64,000 nt of DNA from Alkaliphilus serpentinus (GCF_009017255.1 NZ_WBZB01000011.1:19132-83131), one strand, 5' to 3'; positions 8,823 to 17,528 are shown, numbered from the stretch's first letter. Numbers and translations are program-made. The notes: generated from the letters alone by a model not told the origin.

Positions 8823-9367
8823 TGATGAAATACTTAGATAATCACATTACACCCCAAGAATGGGCAGACCTCCAATTACATTTAATGATATGCAAAGATT
8901 GCGACGAAGCCTTTAAGGTATACCAGGAAATGCTGGAGGCTCTAGAAACAATGGAAACCCCTGACATATCAGATAAATTTGAAGTGAGAGTTATGGAAGC
9001 TATAGACCATAGTCTTTACCATAAAAAGAATAGACAATGGTTTGGTATAAGGGAAGTTTTGATATCCTTCGGAATCTATTTAACCTTTCTTCTTGCTGTA
9101 CAAAATCCAGGATGGAATATCCTTAAGGTATTAGAATGGATCACTAGAGGGCTATACTATGTTAGTCATATCTTTGGTGTGATAGAAAGCTTCCTAAGTC
9201 GATTTGCTACAATCTTTGTTTACTCACGTAGACTTATAATGTTGCAATTTCAAATAATTTCTAATACACAGATTACAACGATTATGTTTTATTTTATTGC
9301 TTTAGCCGGACTAACAGCCTTGTTCTTCCTAATTGAAGGGAAGCTACAAAGACTAATAAATAGTTAA
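8795..9367 (+). CDS. Zinc-finger anti-sigma factor, membrane-bound
   Basis: This 190-residue protein has an N-terminal zf-HC2 (ZAS) domain, with C3 and the H29-x3-C33-x2-C36 motif in HLMICKDC. A linker and about two to three membrane segments follow (about residues 83-100 and 165-185, with a weaker one between). It should hold the co-encoded ECF sigma factor at the membrane. The gene overlaps the sigma gene, the classical arrangement for sigma/anti-sigma pairs. No close family for the membrane portion was recognised. Confidence 0.88.
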   Translation: MDCQASTNLMMKYLDNHITPQEWADLQLHLMICKDCDEAFKVYQEMLEALETMETPDISDKFEVRVMEAIDHSLYHKKNRQWFGIREVLISFGIYLTFLLAVQNPGWNILKVLEWITRGLYYVSHIFGVIESFLSRFATIFVYSRRLIMLQFQIISNTQITTIMFYFIALAGLTALFFLIEGKLQRLINS

Positions 9368-9379
9368 GGAGGTATCGAA

Positions 9380-10327
9380 ATGAAAAGTAAAAGCTTAAAA
9401 TCCTTAGTGATAATTACTTTCGCATTAATCATCATGTCAACATCCTCCATCTATGGAATGAACCAAATCTACAGAGGAGAAATAGTTAGTTTTTTTAAGG
9501 ATATATACTTAACCTCCAACACAGTGGTCAACGGCAGTGCAGTTTCTTTCTTTGGTGACATCACCATAGATGGTGAGGTAAGAGGAGATGCGGTGGTGAT
9601 ATTTGGAAATGTTACCGTAAGGGGACAAATAACCGGTGATACAGTCGTCATATTTGGCGGAATTGACGTAGAAGAGGGAGGTAGCATAAATAGAGATGCT
9701 ATATCCATTTTCGGCTCAGGGATCAATGAGAGGGGCACCATTGGTAGAGATTCAATTAGTGTTATGGGTTTTATCCCAAGTGGAATACCCCCTATTGGGA
9801 TCTTAGTCCTGATCCTTAGCGTTATAACAATAGTTACCCATACCTTTTCCTACATCATTTCAATTATCGCATTACTCTTCTTTAGGCAACGTTTTGATAG
9901 AATGGCAGATAATTTTAATAAAGAAATCGGAAAGAAGGCTTTAATTGGAATTTTGATTTTAGTGGGTGGTTTGGTTCTATCAATTATATTAATTATGACT
10001 ATAATAGGAATACCCGCTTTGCTAATCCTTATTCCGGCCTTAGGCTTATTGCAGTTTACAGGCACCACAACTGTTAAGTTGGCTATAGGTAGAAAAGCTG
10101 CTTCCATATTAAATGGAAGGTGGAACAATATCCTTGAGTTGACAGTGGGATCCATAGTATACACTCTGATCGATCTTACTGTTATAGGAAGGTTGTTTAC
10201 GTTAGCTCTTAGGTTTATTGGCGTAGGAGAAGTAGTAAATAGCCGATTCGGAGAAGATAGGCAACCTCCATTGATAACCTCCGCCATTGAAGGCCCTCAG
10301 AAGGGAAATGGTAATGATGATAAATAA
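9380..10327 (+). CDS. Membrane protein with bactofilin-like repeat domain (first of two)
   Basis: A signal-like N-terminal helix (about residues 8-26) is followed by short beta-type repeats of about 17 residues with V-x-G-x-A-V-x-F-F/G-x-x-x-x-x-G patterns (about 40-130). These resemble polymer-forming bactofilin right-handed beta-helices. Three to four membrane helices follow (about 135-230). The gene is 13 bases behind the anti-sigma gene, so it belongs to that operon and is a likely output or partner of the stress-sensing pair. The function is not known. Confidence 0.75.
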   Translation: MKSKSLKSLVIITFALIIMSTSSIYGMNQIYRGEIVSFFKDIYLTSNTVVNGSAVSFFGDITIDGEVRGDAVVIFGNVTVRGQITGDTVVIFGGIDVEEGGSINRDAISIFGSGINERGTIGRDSISVMGFIPSGIPPIGILVLILSVITIVTHTFSYIISIIALLFFRQRFDRMADNFNKEIGKKALIGILILVGGLVLSIILIMTIIGIPALLILIPALGLLQFTGTTTVKLAIGRKAASILNGRWNNILELTVGSIVYTLIDLTVIGRLFTLALRFIGVGEVVNSRFGEDRQPPLITSAIEGPQKGNGNDDK

Positions 10328-11477
10328 TTATAATAAATATAAAATAGTTACTCTGCTAATAGTATTATCATTGATCATTTTAACAGCTATTTCCTACGGC
10401 AATGAAAGCAAATATCGAACTGTTGGTGAAAATCAGATTGTTGAAGGGGATTTCATTGCCCTTTCGACAAGTGGTGAAAATTATGGAAAGGTAATTGGTG
10501 ATTTTATTGTCATAGGTGACGAGGCTAAAAATGATGGATTAATTGAGGGGGATATTTTGGCAATGACTTCGGAATTAACCTCTCGAGGAATGGTAAAGGG
10601 TGATATAAGGGGGTTCGCTTCTCAAGTAAACATAGAAGGAGAAGTAAATCGCAACGCATCAATTTTAGCAAACCATATAATTTTCAATGATGGCAGTGTT
10701 ATTGATGGTAGTGTCCATGCTTTAGCTAATACAATGAAGCTCTATGGATTTGTTGGAGGAGATATTAGAGGAACCGTTAATACTTTAGAGATTCACGGAA
10801 CAATTAAAGGGAATGTTTATATACATGTAAAAAACATTGAATTTGACAGTGGGGGAAAAATTGAGGGAGATTTAGTATATATTAGCGAAGATGAACTAGA
10901 TATCCCTAAAGAATATATTGGGGGAACCATAGAGCATAATTATCCAACAAACTCTAGCTTACCTTACCAATTAAATCTCTTAGGTCAACAGTTAAAAAGG
11001 TTTTTACTATTATTCAGGGTTTTATTCCTAATATCCTATTTGATAGTTGGTAGCATATTGATTAGACTATTTAAAAAACCAACTGAAAGAGCTGCAGCCA
11101 ATATCGAGAAATCTCCTATTTTAGGTCTAGGCATTGGATTGGCACTGCTGGTGGTAGTGCCTATTGTAGCTATTCTACTAATGGCAACAGTTATTGGGAT
11201 ACCCATTGGTGGTATGATTTTTGTATTTTACTTCATATTAATATACCTATCTAGAATACCTGTAGGGTTGTGGCTGGGACAGAAGATATTTAAAGATTCA
11301 CCTCACCCTATATTAGCATTTATTCTTGGGAGCATATTAATAAGCGCAGCTTCGCTGATTCCAGTAGTGGGGAAACTATTATCCTTCGTAGTATTAATCA
11401 TAGGTATGGGAATTTCCGTCATTATGATAAAAGGATACTACAAAAAGGAATATGAAGAAGAAGAAGGCAGTGAATAA
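10314..11477 (+). CDS. Membrane protein with bactofilin-like repeat domain (second of two)
   Basis: It has the same architecture as its upstream neighbour: an N-terminal hydrophobic segment, repeats such as EGDFIAL, IGDFIVIGD, EGDILAM and KGDIRGFASQV up to about residue 185, then four hydrophobic helices. The start is uncertain; ATG 10314 suits the SD AGAAGGGA at 10299-10306, while an in-frame TTG at 10287 would overlap the previous gene more. The acidic tail EEEEGSE ends the protein. Two paralogues in tandem suggest a hetero-oligomer under control of the ECF sigma factor. Confidence 0.75.
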   Translation: MMINNYNKYKIVTLLIVLSLIILTAISYGNESKYRTVGENQIVEGDFIALSTSGENYGKVIGDFIVIGDEAKNDGLIEGDILAMTSELTSRGMVKGDIRGFASQVNIEGEVNRNASILANHIIFNDGSVIDGSVHALANTMKLYGFVGGDIRGTVNTLEIHGTIKGNVYIHVKNIEFDSGGKIEGDLVYISEDELDIPKEYIGGTIEHNYPTNSSLPYQLNLLGQQLKRFLLLFRVLFLISYLIVGSILIRLFKKPTERAAANIEKSPILGLGIGLALLVVVPIVAILLMATVIGIPIGGMIFVFYFILIYLSRIPVGLWLGQKIFKDSPHPILAFILGSILISAASLIPVVGKLLSFVVLIIGMGISVIMIKGYYKKEYEEEEGSE

Positions 11478-11484
11478 CGAAAAG

Positions 11485-11538
11485 AAAACCAAGGAGAAAA
11501 CCAAGGGCGAGAAAACCAAGGGGACGGTTCTCCTGGTT
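11485..11538. repeat. Triple AAAACCAAGG repeat leading into a REP-like palindrome
   Basis: AAAACCAAGG occurs at 11485, 11497 and 11512. The last copy runs into an imperfect palindrome with arms AACCAAGG and CCTGGTT around the core GGGGACGGTTC (11520-11530). The same core recurs at 58831-58841 inside another palindrome. Confidence 0.7.
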
Positions 11539-11540
11539 GT

Positions 11541-11585
11541 AACACCTCCAAACGTATGTTAGTCTATATTTGGAGGTGTTTTTTC
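11541..11585 (+). terminator. Strong terminator after the sigma-factor operon
   Basis: Perfect 12-bp stem AACACCTCCAAA (11541-11552) / TTTGGAGGTGTT (11569-11580) followed by T at 11581-11584. Confidence 0.9.
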
Positions 11586-11751
11586 ATTTGCTATACTTTC
11601 AGTTGTTTGATTTTAATCACGGTTTTGTAGGTAATATAAGGGTAATATAAGACAAAGATCAAAATCAAAGTAATCAATAAGAAGTAAACCGTAATAAGGA
11701 ATAGGTAAGGTAATGTAAGCTCTGAAAATCCTAAATTGTAGTAATGAATAA

Positions 11752-12048
11752 TTGGTTAAATACTTCTCGGAAGGAAAGGAAAGAATATTTAATAGGACAA
11801 ATCATTGGGCGGAAGGTAGAAAATCGTCACACCCCATAAGTGTCCATGTTGTTGAAAAAATCGTTAGCGACTTTAAGAATGGTGTCAGGGATCATGTAGA
11901 CTTCTGGATTCAGATGAAGGGAATGTTTATTTACATTCAGTACTTTTCAGTTAGAGATAAAGAAGGGAGCTTCATGGGAACCCTTGAAGTAACCCAAAAT
12001 ATTGCAGGCATTAGGGAGCTAAATGGTGAGAAGGGACTAATGGAGTAA
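11752..12048 (+). pseudogene. C-terminal remnant of a DUF438/PAS-domain protein
   Basis: The 98-residue reading frame matches only the C-terminal PAS-like domain of DUF438 (hemerythrin-associated) proteins, recognisable from VKYFSEGKERIF, VEKIVSDFKNG, FWIQMKGMFIYIQYFSVRD and GTLEVTQNI. Full-length family members have over 400 residues with DUF438 and hemerythrin-like parts before this domain. Here the upstream 270 bases hold no continuation, only repeats, including GTAATAAGGAATAGGTAA at 11691-11708, which also occurs at 6571. The usual CHPP segment reads SSHPIS. No good SD precedes the TTG start. It is most likely a decayed fragment. Confidence 0.75.
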
Positions 12049-12073
12049 ATTGAATAGAATTAATTAGGAAATA

Positions 12074-12103
12074 ATAAAAAAATCGATAGCAATGCTATCG
12101 ATT
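12074..12103 (-). terminator. Terminator overlapping the stop codon of the small gene
   Basis: Stem 12081-12090/12094-12103 (AATCGATAGC) with a run of T on the minus strand (A at 12074-12080). The stop TAG of the minus-strand gene lies within the stem. Confidence 0.8.
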
Positions 12104-12271
12104 TTGGTCCTTTTTACCTCTCTTCTTTTCATCAGTAGGAGCCTTCATTGCTACTGGTAATATAGCCATATCCATTTGATTTATTGGCTCTAGCATACCA
12201 TCAGACATGATATTCTTATCACTTAACCTTTCGGTGAAGCTATGCTTTCTTTCATTACGTCTTTTTGCCAT
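12095..12271 (-). CDS. Small basic protein of unknown function (58 aa)
   Basis: The product is basic, with charged clusters at both ends: MAKRRNERKHSF at the start and EKKRGKKDQNR at the end. A more neutral methionine-rich middle contains DKNIMSDGML and MDMAILPVAM. AAGGAG lies about 11 bases before the ATG, and the stop codon sits in a rho-independent terminator. These signals mark it as a real gene although no family was recognised. It is convergent with the DUF438 remnant and divergent from tsaD. Confidence 0.6.
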   Translation of the reverse strand: MAKRRNERKHSFTERLSDKNIMSDGMLEPINQMDMAILPVAMKAPTDEKKRGKKDQNR

Positions 12272-12409
12272 AATTATCACACTCCTTAAGTTTATTATTT
12301 GAAGCTAGAAGAAAAATAATCATCCATTATTCTAAAACTCTACATTTTTTTTCTTTTTAAAGTTATAATGAAATATAAAAGAGATCATTGGAAGGTGTGA
12401 AGCTTTTGT

Positions 12410-13444
12410 ATGGAAAAAACTAAAGATAGGGTAATAACCCTAGCAATAGAAACCAGTTGTGATGAAACCTCAGTAAGTATTTTGGAAAACGGTAGATGGG
12501 TGTTATCAAATATCATAGCATCTCAAATAGAGCAGCATCAAAAATTTGGTGGTGTAGTCCCAGAGGTAGCCTCTAGAAAGCACATCGAAGTTATTAATCA
12601 GGTTATCCAGCAGGCACTGCAGGAATCTAAGCTAGACTTTTCTGATGTAAACCATGTAGCTGTTACCTATGGCCCTGGTCTCGTGGGTGCACTACTGGTG
12701 GGGGTAGCGGCTGCCAAGGCAATAGCCTTTGCTAGAGGCATACCCCTTAACGGAGTGAACCACATCGAAGGGCATATCTATGCAAACTTTATTGAAGACA
12801 AGGATTTAGAACCTCCCTTTATCACCTTGGTTGTATCTGGAGGTCATAGTCATTTGGTACATGTAAAGGATTATGGCATATATGAAGTCCTTGGCAGAAC
12901 CAGGGATGATGCGGCTGGGGAGGCCTTTGATAAAATTGCTAGAGCTTTAGGGCTTAACTATCCAGGAGGACCAGAAATTGATAGGTTGGCTAAGGTGGGG
13001 GACAAATACGCCATTGAATTTCCTAAGGCATACCTAGAGGAAGGTAGCTACGATTTCAGCTTTAGTGGTTTAAAATCAGCGGTATTAAACTACATAAACA
13101 GTCAGAAGATGAAGGGAAATGACATTATTGCTGAGGATGTTGCAGCAAGCTTTCAAAGGGCAGTTGTAGAAATTTTAGCTGAAAAGACAATTAAATGTGG
13201 AATTGATAAGGGAGTTCAAACAATTTGTTTGGCCGGGGGTGTAGCTGCTAATAGCAGCCTTAGAAACCACTTAAAAGACTTATGTAGTCAGCATGGAATA
13301 GCCTTTAAATATCCATCATTAAAGCTGTGTACCGATAATGCTGCAATGATCGGCTGCGTAGGTTATTATGATTATATAAAGGGATTAAGGTCTCCCTTAA
13401 GCCTTAATGCAGTACCATCCCTTAAGTTGGGAGAAGGGCTATAA
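12410..13444 (+). CDS. tsaD: tRNA t6A37 threonylcarbamoyltransferase TsaD
   Basis: TsaD transfers the threonylcarbamoyl group from TC-AMP to A37 of tRNA. The 344-residue protein begins with [14 protein letters not shown] and has the metal-binding H-x-x-x-H motif in [20 protein letters not shown], the [10 protein letters not shown] motif and the C-terminal [10 protein letters not shown] segment also follow the family. It acts with TsaB and TsaE encoded at 1.1-2.3 kb. As in Bacillus, the ABC-F gene and rex follow in the neighbourhood. Confidence 0.97.
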   Translation: MEKTKDRVITLAIETSCDETSVSILENGRWVLSNIIASQIEQHQKFGGVVPEVASRKHIEVINQVIQQALQESKLDFSDVNHVAVTYGPGLVGALLVGVAAAKAIAFARGIPLNGVNHIEGHIYANFIEDKDLEPPFITLVVSGGHSHLVHVKDYGIYEVLGRTRDDAAGEAFDKIARALGLNYPGGPEIDRLAKVGDKYAIEFPKAYLEEGSYDFSFSGLKSAVLNYINSQKMKGNDIIAEDVAASFQRAVVEILAEKTIKCGIDKGVQTICLAGGVAANSSLRNHLKDLCSQHGIAFKYPSLKLCTDNAAMIGCVGYYDYIKGLRSPLSLNAVPSLKLGEGL

Positions 13445-13532
13445 ACTAGTAATACCCCTTTATATTGCCGGTATAAATGCCCTTAGACCTATGATATAAT
13501 CAGGGTGCATACTAAAATTAGGGGGGCTGTTG

Positions 13533-13694
13533 ATGGAACTGTTATCTTGGATGAAAAGGGTTGATGAAGATCTATCAAGAACTGAGCTGTTAGAAATTAT
13601 TGAGGACATGCATAGTATTATTAACTCTTTACTTGTGGAAAATAAAAAATACAAGGAAACAATAATGGAACTGACACCAGTAGGTAAAAAATAA
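13533..13694 (+). CDS. Small acidic helical protein of unknown function (53 aa)
   Basis: This 53-residue reading frame begins MELLSWMKRVDEDLSR and runs on as a charged helix with heptad-like leucines and isoleucines (LLEIIEDMHSIINSLL). A strong SD, AGGGGGG, lies six bases before ATG. TATAAT is at 13495-13500 and a terminator follows at 13724, so it looks like an independent gene. A longer minus-strand reading frame over the same bases has no such signals. I do not recognise the family. Confidence 0.65.
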   Translation: MELLSWMKRVDEDLSRTELLEIIEDMHSIINSLLVENKKYKETIMELTPVGKK

Positions 13695-13723
13695 ATTGTT
13701 AAGTACATATTATGTTAAGTGTT

Positions 13724-13758
13724 TACCCCTTCACAAAAATGGTGAAGGGGTATTTTTA
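13724..13758 (+). terminator. Terminator after the 53-aa gene
   Basis: Perfect 11-bp stem TACCCCTTCAC (13724-13734) / GTGAAGGGGTA (13742-13752), then T at 13753-13757. Confidence 0.88.
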
Positions 13759-13804
13759 TTAGGTGTATTCTGTGGACTTATTAACAAGAAAACCTGTTCC
13801 CCTC

Positions 13805-13885
13805 TGTGGATAATGTGGAATAAACCGCTAATAAACCTATGCTAATAAGAATAAATGTGGATAATATTGTGGAATCTGTGGATAA
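13805..13885 (-). other. DnaA-box cluster between tsaD and the ABC-F gene
   Basis: Three perfect copies of TGTGGATAA (consensus DnaA box TTATCCACA on the minus strand) begin at 13805, 13856 and 13877, all in one orientation. Degenerate copies sit at 13771 (TGTGGACTT), 13814 (TGTGGAATAA), 13868 (TGTGGAATC), 13888 (TGTGGAGGA) and 13898 (TGTGCACAA). The gap 13695-14054 contains no gene. No dnaA or dnaN is in the window, so this is not obviously the origin; a DnaA-titrating or regulatory site is more likely. Confidence 0.75.
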
Positions 13886-14054
13886 AATGTGGAGGAATGT
13901 GCACAATTCTAATCAACTAAAAAATATACACTTAAAGATTAAATTTTCGACAAAATACCCGTTAACATAAAGTGAAAGAAATAAATATATAATAAATTTA
14001 TCATCAATAAATGTAGAAAAATGTAAAAAAGAGCTTCAATTTAGAAGCTCTAGA

Positions 14055-15986
14055 CTATTGAATTTCAGATAATAAAGTTATCGAAGCCTCCCATTGAAGG
14101 TATAGCTCCTCCAATTCTTTTTTTGTTGCCATGGTCTTAAACTGTATTTCTTTACTCTTTTCTGGGTTAGAGTAGACTTCTTCCTGACACATTAATTCTT
14201 CAAGGTCTAACAGCTCACCTTCCAGGCGCTGAATCTCATCCTCTAGCCTTTTGCAATTTCTTTTTTCCTCTTTAATGCGATTTTTATCCTCTCGCTCTTT
14301 TCGCTTTTCCTCTTTAATTTGGGTTTTGGTTTTTTCTTCTTTAACTTCAGTATTGTCTAATTCTTTCTTTTCTTTTTTCTTGAAGATATAGTAATCATAG
14401 TTCCCTAAGAAGATCGCTGTCCCCTCAGAAGATAACTCAATAACTTTGTTGGATACACGATTAAGAAAATAACGATCATGAGAAATAGCCAAAATGGTTC
14501 CTTCATAATCTAATAGAGCTTCTTCTAAAACCTCTTTAGATTGAATATCTAAGTGATTGGTTGGCTCGTCCAGTAATAAAAAGTTGGTATCAGAAAGAAT
14601 AAGCTTTAACAAGGATATCCTTGCCTCTTCCCCACCGCTTAAGCTAGAAATACTTTTATAGATATCATCTCCATGAAACAAAAATCTTCCCAGCAGACCA
14701 CGAATTTCTCCCTCAGTTCTTAAGGGATGATCCTGCCAAATCTCTTCTAGCACGTTATTTAGAGGGTTTAAGTTCCCTTGATCCTGATGATAATATCCAA
14801 TTTTTACATGATGCCCAAGTTGAAAGTTTCCATCAGTTGCTTCAAGCTCATTAGTCAGTATCTTAAAGATTGTAGACTTGCCAATACCGTTTGGTCCGAT
14901 GAGGGCAACCTTTTCTTCTCGATAAATACGAAAGCTTACATTCTTAAATATTGGAGTATTGTCGAAGCTCTTTTGGAGGTTATCAACAAACAAGACATTG
15001 TCACCACTTTTGGTTTTGACCTCAAATTTAATCCTAGCTCTTTTATTAAATTCTAACGGCCCTTCTATTTCCTCTACTTTAGCCAGTTGCTTCTCCCTGC
15101 TTTTAGCCCTATTCATTAATTTTTCAGTACCATGCTGTCTTAATCTTCTTATGATGTCCTTTTGTTTTTCAATCTCTTTTTGCTGGTTTTCGTAGGCTTT
15201 AGTTTGCTGTTCCCTAATAACTCTTTTCTTTTCTACAAAGGTAGTATAGTTGCCGTTATAGCTGGTAATACAGTGATTCTCTATTTCTAAAACCCTCATA
15301 ACCAATTGGTCTAAAAAGAAACGGTCGTGGGAGATCATGAATACAGTACCATTATAATCCTTTATAAAACCCTCTAACCATTCAACAGCCTGAATATCTA
15401 AGTGATTGGTGGGCTCGTCCAATAGCAATATATCTGGCTTGGATAGAAGGAGCTTAGCAAGGGATAATCGAGTCTTTTCTCCACCGCTTAACTGTATTAC
15501 AGGCTGCTGAAATTCTTCTTCAGAGAAGCCTAAACCCTTTAAGATACCTTTGGCCTCACTTTTAAAGCCATAGCCATTATTCTGTTCAAAGCTATGGGTT
15601 AGTTGAGAATATTCCTCCATAACCTCGTCCAGATTAGAATCATGATTATTGGCCATAACAGCAATTTCCTTCTCTAACCTTCTTAAGTTTTCTTCCATAT
15701 CTATTAGGTGCTGAAAAATGGATAATGCCTCATTATAAACTGTAGAATCTACAGCAAAAACTTCACTTTGTTGCAGAAAACCAATTCTAGTAGACTTAGC
15801 TATATACAAATCTCCGGTATCATAGGACAGCTCTCCAGTTAAAATTCTAAAAAGAGTGGATTTACCCGCACCGTTTAGCCCTACTAAGCCAACCTTCTCC
15901 CCTTTTTGAAGGTTGAAGCTAATATCTTTTAATATGATATCTATTCCAAAGGCTTTTGATATATTATTACATGAAAGTATAATCAT
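14055..15986 (-). CDS. ABC-F family ribosome-associated ATPase (YdiF-like)
   Basis: Two ABC ATPase domains lie in one chain without membrane segments. The first has Walker A GLNGAGKST and signature LSGGEKTRLSLAKLL, and the second Walker A GPNGIGKST and LSGGEEARISLLKLI. Each is followed by LLLDEPTNHLDIQ. The linker after the first domain is the P-site tRNA interaction motif region, and the highly charged coiled C-terminus (about residues 545-640) is typical of this branch. ABC-F proteins act on the ribosome. The start at 15986 is chosen because GGGAGGAG lies just upstream; the ATG at 16010 would place it inside the gene. The order tsaD, ABC-F, rex matches Bacillus ydiE-ydiF-rex. Confidence 0.93.
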   Translation of the reverse strand: MIILSCNNISKAFGIDIILKDISFNLQKGEKVGLVGLNGAGKSTLFRILTGELSYDTGDLYIAKSTRIGFLQQSEVFAVDSTVYNEALSIFQHLIDMEENLRRLEKEIAVMANNHDSNLDEVMEEYSQLTHSFEQNNGYGFKSEAKGILKGLGFSEEEFQQPVIQLSGGEKTRLSLAKLLLSKPDILLLDEPTNHLDIQAVEWLEGFIKDYNGTVFMISHDRFFLDQLVMRVLEIENHCITSYNGNYTTFVEKKRVIREQQTKAYENQQKEIEKQKDIIRRLRQHGTEKLMNRAKSREKQLAKVEEIEGPLEFNKRARIKFEVKTKSGDNVLFVDNLQKSFDNTPIFKNVSFRIYREEKVALIGPNGIGKSTIFKILTNELEATDGNFQLGHHVKIGYYHQDQGNLNPLNNVLEEIWQDHPLRTEGEIRGLLGRFLFHGDDIYKSISSLSGGEEARISLLKLILSDTNFLLLDEPTNHLDIQSKEVLEEALLDYEGTILAISHDRYFLNRVSNKVIELSSEGTAIFLGNYDYYIFKKKEKKELDNTEVKEEKTKTQIKEEKRKEREDKNRIKEEKRNCKRLEDEIQRLEGELLDLEELMCQEEVYSNPEKSKEIQFKTMATKKELEELYLQWEASITLLSEIQ

Positions 15987-16341
15987 CCTAACTCCTCCCA
16001 AAGTCCTCATATAATAAACATTTTATCAAAAATCATTGGCCGATAAAAGGGGACATATTTCCACATTACCTAAAGAAGTATAAGAACGCTAATCAAGGCA
16101 ATAAATATTATATATGTAGCATAAGAAAGATTTGTACTAACTCCACCGTTACTTTCCTCAAGGTAAATTGACTTTTCCCTAAGAGATTGTTATAATTATT
16201 CTTATTATCGAATATTTTTAGATGAAATTTTCTTTGACTGGCATTGTTATCTATTAAATAACTATCCAATAATTAATTTACCTACAAAAAATTTTAATTA
16301 AAATAAACAGAATTTTTAAACTATTACTGGGGGGAGATATA
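15987..16341 (+). promoter_or_regulatory. Divergent intergenic region with rex promoter
   Basis: A promoter reads TTGACT (16168-16173), 17 bases, TATAAT (16191-16196), with a leader of about 140 bases before rex. A weak dyad GTTAT-N7-ATAAC at about 16245-16261 is only loosely like a Rex operator. Nothing else was seen in the 355 bases. Confidence 0.65.
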
Positions 16342-16986
16342 ATGAATAGAGATTTTACTGATGTTTCAATGGCTGTTATTAGGAGACTACCAAAATATCA
16401 TAGGTATTTGAAGGATCTGCTAGACAAAGAGGTGTATAGAATATCTTCTAGAGAGTTAAGTAGATTAATTGGCTTTACAGCATCTCAAATTCGACAGGAT
16501 TTAAATTGCTTTGGAGGCTTTGGACAGCAGGGATATGGATATAATGTAGAAGAACTATATAAAGAAATTGGAAATATCTTAGGCCTAAACAGAGTATATT
16601 CTACTGTAATTGTAGGTGCTGGAAACCTAGGACAGGCGATAGCCAATTACCCAAGCTTTGTTAAGTATGGATTTGAGCTACACGGGCTTTTTGACGTAAA
16701 TCCTAAGTTGGTGGGAATGAAAATTCGAGATATAAATATTTATGATGTTGATGAATTGGGAACCTTCGTTAAAGAAAATGATATTGAAATCGGAATTATA
16801 TGCTCTCCCAAAGAGGTAGCACAAGACATTACTGATACATTGTGCAAAGCCAATATTAAAGGAATATGGAATTTTGCCCCAATAGACTTAAAGGTTCCAA
16901 AGGATATAATAGTTGAAAATGTCCACGTAAGTGAAAGTTTATTTATCCTCTCATTCCTGTTAAATGAAAAAAGTAAGAGGGATTAA
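16342..16986 (+). CDS. rex: Redox-sensing transcriptional repressor Rex
   Basis: Rex senses the NADH/NAD+ ratio and represses fermentation and respiratory genes. The N-terminal winged helix (about residues 1-75) contains SRELSRLIGFTASQIRQDLNCFG, and the Rossmann domain has VIVGAGNLGQAIANY at about 90-104. The family's FDVNPKLVG segment follows. A GGGG-rich SD precedes the ATG. At 214 residues the length is normal. A MarR-type regulator follows 28 bases later and may be co-transcribed. Confidence 0.96.
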   Translation: MNRDFTDVSMAVIRRLPKYHRYLKDLLDKEVYRISSRELSRLIGFTASQIRQDLNCFGGFGQQGYGYNVEELYKEIGNILGLNRVYSTVIVGAGNLGQAIANYPSFVKYGFELHGLFDVNPKLVGMKIRDINIYDVDELGTFVKENDIEIGIICSPKEVAQDITDTLCKANIKGIWNFAPIDLKVPKDIIVENVHVSESLFILSFLLNEKSKRD

Positions 16987-17014
16987 CAAGAAAAGTAACT
17001 ATTTAGGTGATTAA

Positions 17015-17455
17015 ATGAGGAATTATTATATACAAATCCATGATTATCTTGAAAAACTCGTATATAGCATTATGGAAATCGATAGAAAAGGTATTAGTTT
17101 TCATGGAGAGAATTTATCCATTAATGATATCTATATTTTAAAAACACTAGGTAATTGTCAAGAAAAGAGGCTTTACGAAATTATACAGGAACTAAAAATT
17201 AATAGGAATATCTTAGATCCCTTAGTGAAAAGATTATATACTTCCCATTATATCGTTAAGAAGAGGGACCCTCAGGATAAGCGTGTGCAGATTCTTAGTC
17301 TAACAGATAAAGGATTAGATGCTCTTAAAGAGATTACTGAAAAGGAGAAGACAACTCTTTATAACTTATTGAATGATTTTACCTTTAACGAAGAAAAAGC
17401 AATATTAAAGTTTCTTGTTAAGTTAGATATGTTATATAAAAAGTCTGATTCATAA
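17015..17455 (+). CDS. MarR-family transcriptional regulator
   Basis: A winged-helix regulator of 146 residues. The recognition segment QELKINRNILDPLVKRLYTSHYIVKKRDPQDKRVQILSLTDKG carries the R-D-P-x-D-K-R wing typical of MarR proteins (about residues 75-105). Helical ends provide dimerisation. It follows rex and ends at a bidirectional terminator. The ligand and targets cannot be predicted. Confidence 0.88.
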   Translation: MRNYYIQIHDYLEKLVYSIMEIDRKGISFHGENLSINDIYILKTLGNCQEKRLYEIIQELKINRNILDPLVKRLYTSHYIVKKRDPQDKRVQILSLTDKGLDALKEITEKEKTTLYNLLNDFTFNEEKAILKFLVKLDMLYKKSDS

Positions 17456-17475
17456 TAAACCTTTTTAATAAAATT

Positions 17476-17528
17476 AAGGGGCTGTCTCTAAAGGTTTAAA
17501 ATCCTTTAAAGCAGCCCCTTGATTTTTT

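Noticed and set aside
13460..13708. 82-codon minus-strand frame between tsaD and the DnaA boxes
   Set aside because: The plus-strand 53-codon gene over the same bases has a strong SD and a terminator; the minus frame has neither.
13771..13906. Chromosomal origin of replication
   Set aside because: DnaA boxes are present, but no dnaA, dnaN or rpmH lies in the window; a titration site fits better.
16245..16261. Possible Rex operator before rex
   Set aside because: The dyad GTTAT-N7-ATAAC has the wrong spacing and differs from the TTGTTAA-type consensus.
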